Assembly: GCA_037447605.1 (NCBI GenBank)
Contig: CM074818.1
Span: forward strand, 1,247,476 to 1,273,504
Origin: Zygnema circumcarinatum
Taxonomy: Eukaryota; Streptophyta; Zygnematophyceae; Zygnematales; Zygnemataceae
Length of the DNA stretch: 26,029 nucleotides
Direction of reading: 5' to 3'
Part shown: piece after piece, positions 1 through 10,371 of the stretch
How positions within the stretch are numbered: the stretch's first letter is position 1
Layout: each line of letters opens with the position of its first letter
Program-made: the position numbers and the translations under genes
Notes under the pieces: generated by a model
Database searches by the model: none
What the model was told of the DNA's origin: nothing
The model's input: the letters and a program-made list of their open reading frames with translations, nothing else

Positions 1-22
1 GGGGGGGGGGGGGGGGGGGGGG
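1..22. repeat. Poly-G run at left edge
   Basis: Twenty-two consecutive G residues open the window. Pure G runs of this length are rare in plant nuclear DNA, and this one sits exactly at the edge, so a sequencing or contig-end artefact is more likely than a biological feature. Confidence 0.9.
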
Positions 23-232
23 CATTCAAGAAGCCTGCTTGCAACCATTCTTCATGCGATGGGGCATGAAGAATGAGCAATCAGTTCGGTGGACATCATC
101 TGACACCTCAGCAACAAGCAAAATGTCGCTGTTGCAGCATGCTATTTCTTTATGAATTGGATGACTGTGAAACTTGCAATCGAATGATGATATTTTTAAG
201 TATATTTACTAATTATTTTCTTTCTTCTGCAG
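23..232 (+). other. Probable intron of limit dextrinase (left part)
   Basis: No exon matching the N-terminal domain of limit dextrinase can be read here in any frame. The stretch ends in a pyrimidine-rich run followed by AG (231-232), a good acceptor for the first visible exon. It is best read as the 3' part of an intron whose upstream exon lies outside the window. Confidence 0.5.
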
Positions 233-3200
233 GCGCTGACTATGTTATCCCGCTAGAATTGGATTCTGCTGGTCTTCCTGCATCTGTGAGTCCATGGCTC
301 TCAGACAGCCGATCTCCTAACTTACTTTTTTCAGGTTTTCGCTGAACTATTTCCTTCTGGTTGGCTCTGAATTTCCTTACCACGCTGCAATAAGGGAATC
401 CTTCACTTAATGTAAAATCTTCCAAGCAAGTTCACTGCTCAAAATGCTTCATTCAAGTTCTAAAACCTGCACAATGTGGGGGCCGATTTGAAAGATACCT
501 TTTCCGTCTTGCTCCTTGGACTCTGTTCCACAAAGCTCATTTGTGGCTTATATTTCAATCGCCTTCAGGTGAAGGAGAAGTTTCCACATATTGCCAATTA
601 TGTAGCACTAAAGCTGCTAATGCCAGCTGACGTACCTTCTTTGCTTAAGTGCCAACTAGCTCTTGCTGCTGTGAACGGTATGCTGCGATGCCAAACCGCA
701 TCAAAGAACAATTGTGTAAACAAACTGATTGTGTGTTCCGTTCCAGTAAACTTCACGCAAGCTGCCTAAGGGAGTTGTCCAAATCACGATGTTCTTTAGG
801 CAACCATAGAATTGAGCACCCCACCTGCACTACCCCCCCGATAAATTGAATTGTGACTAGCCTGAGACTGAGCCTGTGATAACCTAGAACTACGAACAGC
901 ATCAATTTGTCACACAAACTCCTTGCACAGCGAGACATCTTGAAGATGCAACGTTTCTAAGTCAACAGCTGCAATGATATTGGGTCAGAGTGTTCTTGGC
1001 GGGCCAGAGAAGGGAGGGGCTCTAGACGCCACGGCTGTGCAGCTACCGGGAGTGCTCGACGACCTTTTCGCGTACGACGGGCCGCTGGGGGCCACATTTC
1101 TGGATAGCGCTGTGGCGCTACATGTCTGGGCCCCCACAGCGCAGGTATCTGCACAACACACTGCCACTGTGTGGAACTAGAAAGTGTGTCTGAGGTGGTT
1201 CGCCTAATGTAATGAAAGTGCTGTAGTTGCGAGATAGATTCTGTTCCACAGCACTTCTTTATCAGCGACCTCAGCATGCTGCTTGCTCTGCAAGAGATAC
1301 TCGCATGGAGATGTATGACTGGATGTACTGAGCTGACAGGCACATGCTGAAGGAAGTGAATAACAAAATAGAAGCTAGAAATGCTCCTGAAAAGCATTAA
1401 CACAATACTTAATTTACTAACAGATTGGATATCAACTACTTGTTTAGCCTTTGCGCTCGGTGAAACAACGAAGGTAGCGCAACCTGTATTTGTTTACCCT
1501 CTCCGATAATAAATAAGCGGTACTGCAAGCAGAGGGCTGACTGCCTGGGAAACAGTCTGTCCGCGTGCTGTTGTTCGATGGTCCCACAGGCGGTGAGCCT
1601 TTGGATGTTCTCAATATGCAAGAGCAGAGCGGTGTTTGGAGCATCAAAGGGCCGGCAAGCTGGAAGGGTCACTACTACCTCTATGAAGTCCGCGTGTTCC
1701 ATCCCTCCACTGGCAGAGTAGAGACCGGCTTAGGAGTGGACCCCTACTCTTGTGGGTGAGTGCAGCACTTGCGGATGCCCTTTTCCGCAGCTGCCTTCTG
1801 ATGAGTTTTTCTGACAATTTTTGCCTGTTGTGGTTTGGTTGCAGCTTGTCAGCCAATGGTGAACGCACTTTGATAGTGGACCTGGACGAGGAGGTTCTAA
1901 AACCTCAGGGCTGGGACACTCTTCAAGAGGAGAAACCTCCGTTGGAAGCTTTCAATGACATCGCAATCCTAGAGCTCCATATTCGGGACTTCAGGTGTGA
2001 TTAATAGACTGCGGGCTAAGTGGTCTATGAATGTGAGAAAAGACTTGCAACACGTAGATGTTTTGGCTTCACGCCGTGTTCCTGTAGCTACAAATCATGC
2101 AGGACGTGTCTAGCTACCGCGTTACAAAACACGGGGTTATTCCTTTTCGATTTACAGACTTGACTTGTCTTGATTTCAGTATAGTAAGATTTGCACCTGC
2201 TTTCTTGTTGTTTGGAACTCCATTTTACGATTGTCGGGTGCTGTGGGTGTAGCGCGTCAGATGAAACTGTTGATACTTCCAAGCGGGGAAGTTATCTGGC
2301 CTTTGCGGAAAAGGTGCTTTTCTTTTCTGCTCGCTACTATTCAGGGTAGCAGCTTTCGTAGTTGCTAGAACTAGGATCACATTTTGGCCTTGTAAAGGCT
2401 AGGATGCCTCTCTACATTTGTTGTGCAATATAATGAGCAGAGAATCCTGCCCTCTTCACATTATACTGCTTCCAACTTTCAAGTGTATTAGTTTTTTTTT
2501 TAAGGCTTTGGAGAATAATGTGAGGCGGAAACTGAGCCATGTTTAAGCTAGAACATTCAGACCCTTTTCAAAGGAAAACTGGTTTTCCAGGACTCGGCCG
2601 GTGTGCGACACTTGAGAGGACTTTCCTCTTCAGGGCTGACCCACCTTCACCTCCTCCCCTGCTTCGACTTCTCCAGCGTTGATGAACGCAAGGAACGCTG
2701 GAAGTTTGTCGGTGAGTTGGTTAATCCTTTTCTTTACCTTCACCTCATCCTTCCTAGTTGTGAGACTACTCGACAAGTCATACAGACGAGTAAAACATAA
2801 AAGGCTCAACATTTTCCCACCACTTTCGCTCGCTTCCCTCGCTCATCCCCTCCCCCCTCCTTCCCTTCATTTTCTTTCTCTCTCACTTCTCTTTGGAAGG
2901 TGGTCTTTTCTCCACCGTTTCTCTCTCCCTTCCTTTCCTTCATTCATAAGGTCAGATGAGCGTTTTCGAGTCTCCAAACATTTTTCTATTAAGCACACAT
3001 CTTTTTAGGGATTTCAAGGCAATCAAGTGTGACACACGTTGCTTTGGACTTCACCCCTACCTCTTGGCTCTTTTTTTATGAAGTGTTCAGTTTTGGATTG
3101 TTTCATCAAGGCTTTGATGGTTAATGGTCTTGCGAACGAACCAAGAGCAAAGGGTTAGAGGCATGAGAACTGAAAAAACAGCTTCCTGTATTGAACTTTT

Positions 3201-6200
3201 GGTGCTTGTTGACCCAGAACACCACACTGTTCTTGCACCACAATGACAGCAACATCTGCAAAACAGCTTGTCTTGAAGAAGATGGAGCTGATATCAGCAG
3301 GTGGATGTTCATCTCCTGCAGATGAATCACATTTGGCCGCACTTCCCCCCGACTCTGAGGAGCAACAAGCGGCTGTGGTAGCGATACAAGACGAGGACGG
3401 CTTCAATTGGGGGTATGGATACGTTAAACCCTTTGCCAGTTTCCTAAGGCTGATGACGGTTTCTTTGGTCTCCTCCTGCTGGTTAACATATTCCAATCTG
3501 CTTCGAACCTTGCCCCTCTTCATTGCCGTTCCACGTTGTTCACAAACCTCCTTATTCGAGAGGCAGAACGTGTAAACTTCTATGGCCGTTCTCCTTGCTG
3601 ACAGTTCAACTGAGAGGTTGATCTGAGCAGGTATGATCCTGCAAATTGGGGTGTCCCTGATGGCAGCTATGCCACTGACCCTGATGGGCCGGCTCGAACT
3701 CTAGAGTTTCGGACAATGGTTCAGGTGCTGACTGCTTCAACCAATGGAATTGCGTTGCCATCATCATCATGCGCTGATTCTAGAGGAACACCAGTTCAAC
3801 TTGCTCTGCTGTTGCCCTACGTCTTTTCTGATAACATGCATCCCCTGAGGAGGAATGAATGAACAGTGGGGATCGTGGGAATGTATCCCAGTCCTTAATT
3901 TAGTACCCAATTATGTGCTAAGACGATACAGTCAATTCTTATTTTAGTGGTTCTTATCGAGTGTTTTTATTGAATGCAGGCCATAAACAGACTGGGGCTT
4001 AGGGTGGTGCTGGATGTCGTCTACAACCACACGCATGGAAGCGGACATTCCGATCGGCAGTCTGTGCTCGACAAGGTGATGCTCTGCATGGCGGCGAGTA
4101 GGGATTGGAGGGTGACATTTTTCAGGATGTATTCAGAGAGAACAGAGTTTATGAATCGAATACGGAACTCGGGCTTGATATAGGGCATCGAGAGTAGATC
4201 GTCTGTCCATATTGAAGTAGCAAATCTTCTGCTGGTTCAAGGCTGCGATGATCAGCAGTCGTCGGAAATGCTGAAATATAACCTTCTCTTTCTTATGCTT
4301 GTATTGCAGATTGTGCCGGGCTACTATTTAAGGAGAAACTGTGAAGGTGCGGTAGAAAGCAGCACATGCATGAACAACACCGCCACGGAGCACTCCATGA
4401 TGGCTCGCATCATGGTCGATGACCTCGTGCATTGGGCCAAGAATTACAAGGTCCGGCTTCGAACCCTGCGGAGCGCACATGCTTGCTTGTGCTCCAAGTT
4501 CCGTTTGATGGGTGCTGTTAGATTTGGCTCATTTGAGAACAGATACATGCATCTGTGGTGAGGAGGACGACAGGTGGACGGCTTTCGTTTCGACCTGATG
4601 GGACATATAATGAAGGATACTATGGTAAGTTTCAAACTGAATTTCTGCAATTTCTGCAAGGCAGTAGTCAGATCGATTGATAGATGCGATTGGTGGAGAT
4701 ACTCATCCTCCACTTTTCTTTTTACACGTGAAGGTGAAGGCAAGAGACGCGCTACGATCCTTAACAATGAGCAGGGATGGAGTTGATGGCTCCAAAATTT
4801 ACTTGTGAGTCCTCGTCTCCAGCGCATCCCTGGATTGCAACCTCGTTGAGCACTCATTTGTTCAACATGCTCATTTGAACTGCCATTGTATTTCACACTC
4901 TGTGGAGTCCAAAAAATGAAGAGCACATCGTATCATATGACATTTTTTTCCACACAGAAATCCTTCGAACATTTAGGGAATCCTTCTGTGCTTTCAATTC
5001 TGCATGATGTTTCATATATTGAAGTGCAGTTTCTAAAGTGAATGCCTTCCAAGTGATATGCATAGAAAGGCAGCAAACCTCCGATTGCTTGAAAAGCATT
5101 ACTATATTACGACTTATGTACGGCTGCCTGGCTGGGTTAGCCCCAGGGGATTTTTTTGCTATTGTTTTACTCCTCCATTTAAGTTTCATATGAGTGCATC
5201 TGACGGGCATCGTCATGCAGTTCCGCTGTGTGTAGTCTTGTTCTGTATCCGATGGAAATATTGCTTCAAAGTCTGACGTGATGCATGTTCAAGTCTGAAC
5301 ACTTTCTATGGCTCCATCTGCTTTATCAACTAAGAATAGCTGAACTATCTCCTCCTACGAGGGTCCTGTCTTTACCATCTGTGCATGCTCCTGGTCATGA
5401 TGCAGGTATGGAGAAGGTTGGGACTTTGGAGAGATTGCGAGAAATCAGAGGGGAGTGAATGCATCGCAGTCCAACATGGCGGGTACAGGCATAGGCAGGT
5501 GGGTCCATCAAGGCTCAGTTCACAGAGGAGGACTGTGAAACTCTTCTCTGTGTCAGGTTTCCTGATCTCTGAAAATTCGCTGCTGTAGCAGCTGCATGTT
5601 TTGGCAAGTCAGAGCTGGGGGTCAGTTGTTTCAATGGCAAAACAAGTAGCGACAAGTCGCATGTAGATTTGACACATTTCTCCAAATGTATTGCTGTTTG
5701 ACAACATGAAACGTTGTGCTGGTGATTGTCAGTGCCCTCTGCAATCTGCCTTTATGTGCAATGAATGGTAGCTTTGGCCTCTCTGTGCTAAGCCTGGTGA
5801 TTCTGACCTACCCTCGCTTCCCCTTGCTTGATGTCAGCTTCAATGACCGCATTCGGGACACTGCGATAGGCGGCTCCCCTTTTGGAGACCCTCAGCAGCA
5901 AGGCTTCCTCACCGGCCTTCTCCTGCAGGCGAGCCAATTCCCCTCCCTCCCTCTCTCGTTCTCTCCCTCTCTCTCCCTCCCCCCTTGTGGGCGGGCCGCA
6001 CCTCCTTGAGCGCGGGAATGAGCAGCATCGAGAGCACTGACGAGCCGTGCGAGACCTCAGGGAGGGAGAGAGGGGGAGGAAGTGGGGGAGGGAGAGAGAG
6101 GGAGGGAGCGGGGGAAACTCGCCCGTTTTGAAATGAGATGGTGAGCAAAGTACACCTTGATGAACGCAGCTGACGAGGGAACTTTACCTTGGCAGCCAAA

Positions 6201-9200
6201 CGGTTTGAGTCAAGGAGATGAGGCAGCGCAAGGGAGGGCGTTGGCAGCCGCCACGGATTGGATCAAACTGGGCTTAGCGGGCAACCTGAGGGACTACTCC
6301 TTCGTGAACCACGAAGGGAGGCAGGTAACTTCCCGCTTTCATTAGGGGGAGGGCGATGAAGAGGCTGGAAAGAAAGGGCATGAAGGATGACCCTAAAACC
6401 CATTCACCTCAAACCCGTCCAGGGCCAAGTATCTTAACGGATTTGCCGGATGAATTGTTTCTGTTTAGAACCTGTTGTATGCTTTGGACTGTGTGAACGT
6501 CCTCTCTTTCCTTGAAAGGTTTGGGCATTATGCGTCCAGTTTGTCTGCGGTATTACCTAATGTCCGCTATTCAAAGGCCGGTGTTCGAGGTATTTGATGC
6601 TGATCCAGATCTTGATGCATCTCGCGATTCAATGAAGCTTTGGGTCAAATGTTCATATCGACGAGAAACTTTTGCCAAACCCAATCCGGGCTTTTAACTC
6701 TACCAGCATAAGGGAGAACCGCTTGTTACCGGCCCCTTAGATGAGTTGTTAGCAGTGAACAGACTCATCCTTCACCCCTCCTTTTAGTGGCCTTGCTGAA
6801 TGCGCATGCCCCGTCAGTGACGCAGGTGAAAGGGAGTGAAGTAGTGACTCACGATGGAGTGCCGGTCGCTTACGCTGCAAGCCCTGAAGAAGTGGTAAAG
6901 GACTGCTCTCCTTGTCGCATGTTCACAGTCTCCTACCACTATCCTCGACAGTGCTGAGCTAGATCAGAAGGATCAGAAATACAGGGTGAGTTCTAAGGAA
7001 GTGATATTGGACTTTCTGCAGGTGAACTACGTTTCTGCCCACGACAACGAATCACTTTTTGACACAATAATGCTCAAGGTGAGCCATGAGAGAGTGAGAG
7101 AAAGAGAGAGCGCGAGCGAGAGAGAGAGCAGGCATACAAGCCTGCTATTCTCTTGAGCCATGCGCAAGTTCATTCGAGGTCTGGTAAAAATGCGCATCTG
7201 ACGAATTCTAGGCCCAGAGAATGTGTGTAATCAGCAGAACTGTCCCTCCGTGATCCATGGTCGTCTTGGCAGACTTAAGCACCCAAAAAAAAAAAGGGTG
7301 AGGGCGTATGAGGAAGATACAATAACACCATTGGTAGTGAGTTAACAACACGTGTATCCTTAGTACAAATGGCAGTAGGGCATTGAAACCCCTCCATTCT
7401 CCTTATTTGCTTTATTTGATCGGCCAAATTCACAAATGGTTTCAACATATTCAAGCAATTGAATTCAGGCTGGTTATCTCGAGGCCTGACCCTTTGGACG
7501 TTCAATAAGCACCCTTTATTGTCTGTTTTCTGGTCTTTATTTACCCTTTATTGTTTATTGTTTATTGTTAATTGTTTATTGTCTTTGTTTATGGCTGTTT
7601 CCACACATGTTGATAACATTGGGGGTGGCTTCTTGCAGGCTGCTAGAGAGGTATCGCTGCGACAAAGGTGCCGCATGAACCACGTGGCAACCAGCATCAT
7701 CGCTTTGCAGCAGGTGGGTCCCAAGCACATCCACAATAATGTGAAGAAGCTAAAGCTGATGTTTTACATCGAATGCAGGACCCATATGAAGTCTCAAACC
7801 CACTTCTCGAAATTGTGGCAGGGCGTGGCATTTTTCCATGCGGGTGACGACATGCTGCGGTCCAAGTCGTTAGATCGTGACAGCTATAACTCAGGAGACT
7901 GGTTCAACCGGTGAGATGCTCTCCTTATTGGAGCTGCTCCTTACTGCTGTTGGTATTGCTTGGAAAGGATGCGTTCGTCAGGCTGACGACAAAGTACTCA
8001 GTCAGTTCTCTAAAGTTGAACAAAGTACGTGCTGTGGCTATCATTCAAGAGCTCTGTGAAATGCTGAAGCGTCCACTGAGCTCCTTCTGTCAGTCATAGC
8101 GATGCGGGGGATGGGAGGGACAAATGGCAGCCTTGACTTCTCATACCAAACCAACAACTTTGGGGTGGGACTACCTCCTAAGGGCAAGAATGGCGAAAAG
8201 TGGACATTGTGAGAATCACTAAGCTTGTGGCCTTTCCTGCACCTGCCTTGGGTCTTGGGAGGAGTGCTTGCAGCAGGGTGAGAAGAGGGTTGACCTAGGC
8301 AAGGAAAATAAGCCGAGCAATCAGAAGCTTTGTGTTTTCGGCCCATGTATGTGGACTAGTGATTACTCACCCCCTCTTGAGGACTTAGTACATATTAGGG
8401 CTTGAGTTCAACATTACTGAGCAGGAGTACACTGAGTCACAGATTTTGAACATGATTTGAAGCTTTGATCCATTTGACCTCTGTGGAGGTGCAGGTTGGG
8501 AAGTCTTTTGTCAGAGCCTTCTTTTAGACCCACCCCTGCAGACATTCAGCTGGCAGTGGCCAATCTCCGGGAGCTGCTCACTATCCGCTACTCCTCGCCT
8601 CTGTTTCGCCTTCGCACGGCAGACGACATTCAGGTGAATAAGGTTCAGAAAGTCCATGTGCGGGCAAGAAAGGGATGAAGTTAGGAGGGTGCTTTACAGA
8701 TGTAGGTGGAGGCAGGTGCTGATTCTGCATTGCTGCACTGCTCTGAGTTTGCGTGCGCCCTTGTTGAGGTGCATGGATGATCGACAGTAATCGGCAAGCA
8801 GATTTTAACCGGGATATGTATTGCATTGCATACAATATTTTGAACAGAACAGCTTATGGCGGGGATGCTCATTGCTTTGCAGAGCTCTTGTAGTCCAGAC
8901 TATCTCAAACCTCTGTCAAATTGAAATTCAGGTGTGCGTTTTTTTATGATTACATTGTGTTCTTTTTTCCTGATGTTTTCTTCTATTTTTGTTCGTGGAG
9001 ATTTTCAGGCTCGGTTGACGTTCCTTAATTCGGGACCCGGCAGCGTGCCAGGTGTCATTGTCATGGTCTTGCAGGACGGAGGGCCCCTCCCACAGATCGA
9101 CCCTCAGTGAGTCCTGCAGATATGGGTGGGAAGGGAATGGCTGCCTTTGGACCCATCAGTGGTGAAAGTACGCTTTGATGGCATACTTCCTCATGGAAGG

Positions 9201-9814
9201 AAGTATGCCAACCACCTCATGTCATGTCTTCGATTGAAGGCATCACACCTGCAGTCTGCCGCTTTAGACTGCGCTCCTGGAGTCGCTAAAATATCGTGGT
9301 GTGCTCCTCTGTTCTTTTTTCTCCACTGGATGGCAGGTATCAGAAGATAGTCGTGGTTATTAATGCGCGCCCCGATCTAGCTGAGCTTTCACTTCCATCC
9401 TTGGAAGGATGCAGGCTTCAGCTCCATCCTGTGCAGGTTCGCATCCCTTCTCTGGCGCTGCGTTTTTTTGGAAAATGAATTCAGATGTGTGCCTGCAAAC
9501 GTTTGTCAATATGCTGAGGGCAGGCTGTCCTGCATGCTCGACGACCAAAACATCTGTCAGCTGTGGTATGACCTGCTGCACAGCACCGACCCGTAGGTGC
9601 TCCTGCTGGAGGCACCAATGCGGCGATGCGTTGCATTGCGAATGCACCAATGAGGGTGCGGCTAATGCTCCGTAATGAGGTGGTTGCTCTGCGCTGTGGC
9701 TCTCCGCAGGCTGCGGGGGCCGACCCGGAGGTGAAGTCGGCGAGGGCTTCAGGCGGCCTCGTCGTTGTGCCCGCTCGGACCACAGCGGTGTTGGTTGAAC
9801 GGCGCAGCGAATAG
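233..9814 (+). CDS. LDA: Limit dextrinase (pullulanase-type debranching enzyme), 5'-partial, 25 exons
   Basis: Plastidial GH13 pullulanase-type enzyme hydrolysing alpha-1,6 branches in starch and limit dextrins. Exons: 233-285, 569-677, 1008-1144, 1556-1755, 1845-1994, 2253-2313, 2591-2711, 3322-3412, 3631-3724, 3980-4075, 4310-4450, 4574-4624, 4734-4804, 5406-5498, 5838-5928, 6196-6324, 6826-6894, 7022-7078, 7639-7713, 7822-7910, 8131-8208, 8495-8633, 9009-9106, 9337-9436, 9710-9814 (TAG). Phases agree at every junction, giving 831 visible residues; known plant enzymes are about 900-965, so roughly 130 N-terminal residues (transit peptide, N-terminal domain) are off-window. Seen motifs: LQLPGVLD-like segment, LHLLP, DVVYNH, nucleophile Asp in FRFDLMGH (4592-4594), acid/base Glu in [10 protein letters not shown] (5413-5415), stabiliser Asp in YVSAHDNE (7043-7045), [35 protein letters not shown], and a VPARTT C-terminus. 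No frameshift or in-frame stop is needed. The family call is firm; single splice borders are hand-made. Confidence 0.93.
2820..2945 (+). repeat. Pyrimidine-rich tract in LDA intron
   Basis: CT-dominated low-complexity sequence inside the 610-bp intron 2712-3321. Open frames crossing it are composition artefacts. Confidence 0.7.
4574..4624 (+). other. LDA: LDA exon carrying the catalytic nucleophile
   Basis: This 17-codon exon reads [17 protein letters not shown] and is bounded by CAG and GTAAGT. The second Asp, at 4592-4594, is the GH13 beta-strand 4 nucleophile by family knowledge. It aligns without gaps to the corresponding segment of plant limit dextrinases as I remember it. Confidence 0.85.
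5406..5498 (+). other. LDA: LDA exon carrying the general acid/base Glu
   Basis: The split codon TT|G joins the preceding exon (ending 4804) to TAT GGA GAA, giving [10 protein letters not shown]. The Glu at 5413-5415 is the expected GH13 proton donor. The exon ends in phase 2 (AG|GTGGGT) and joins the SFNDRIRD exon at 5838. Confidence 0.85.
5929..6195 (+). other. LDA: LDA intron with a GC-AG splice pair
   Basis: The exon reading LTGLLLQ ends at 5928 and is followed by GCGAGC rather than GT. The next exon, [12 protein letters not shown], begins at 6196 after GGCAG. Plant limit dextrinases have LLLQPNG uninterrupted at this point, so the junction is fixed by homology and the donor must be GC. 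The intron also contains a pyrimidine tract (about 5938-5992) and a purine tract (about 6058-6117) of opposite sense. Confidence 0.75.
7081..7133 (+). repeat. GA-rich simple sequence in LDA intron
   Basis: GAGAGA-type low-complexity run just after the splice donor at 7079, within intron 7079-7638. It is one of several GA or CT tracts in this locus. Confidence 0.75.
7510..7590 (+). repeat. TTTATTG short tandem repeat in LDA intron
   Basis: TTTATTG recurs in an imperfect 7-bp array (for example about 7551-7584) within intron 7079-7638. It is AT-rich low-complexity sequence with no visible coding role. Confidence 0.65.
9179..9210. repeat. Perfect 13-bp inverted repeat in LDA intron
   Basis: Arms at 9179-9191 (TGGCATACTTCCT) and 9198-9210 are exact reverse complements around the 6-nt loop CATGGA. 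The hairpin lies in the 230-bp intron 9107-9336. Function is unknown. Confidence 0.85.
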
Positions 9815-10371
9815 CTTCGCTTGTCATTGAGAGAGAGCCGCCACGCTTCAACTTTGTTTGTACTGTTGCTGGCGGTGCATGGGCACATGTATGGGAGCGA
9901 TATTAGGGTCCAATTATCTCCCTTGGTGTATAGACTAAGCGAGTTTGGAAACCACGGATGTTGTTAGAGGCTATCATTAAAAACTGCAGTGGCAAATGTA
10001 GGCAGTTCTCGGTGAGCAAATGAAACTTGAACGAACGATTTGTAAATGAATGTGGTACCATATTCATTTTGATTCATATTTTTCTGCACACGTTCTATAA
10101 ACACGTTTCCGCTTTGTCTAACAGGAGCAGATTGGCCGTCTTTAACTCTCTTTATGTACCAAATGCTACTACTTCAAAATCTAGATCCCTAATGCACCAC
10201 ATCTAGACCCTGCGCCACATCTGCTCATCAGTTCCAGCAGCTGCATTTCAGAGTATTCACCTATGGTTGACTATATGGAAAAATGGGATCATGTAGAAAA
10301 GCACAGGTTCTATTTCATCCCAACGCAATGCACGCCGCATAGACGCCGATGTGAGAGGGGAGGGAGACCAG
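9815..10371. other. Convergent intergenic region (two 3' ends)
   Basis: These 557 bp separate the LDA stop codon from the TML stop codon on the opposite strand, so they must hold both 3' UTRs and polyadenylation sites. I see no canonical AATAAA placed clearly for either gene, which is not unusual in plants, and no convincing coding frame. Confidence 0.6.

Noticed and set aside
9360-9851. 163-codon minus-strand frame
   Set aside because: It overlaps the last two LDA exons and intron on the opposite strand. The LDA reading matches conserved protein and this one does not.
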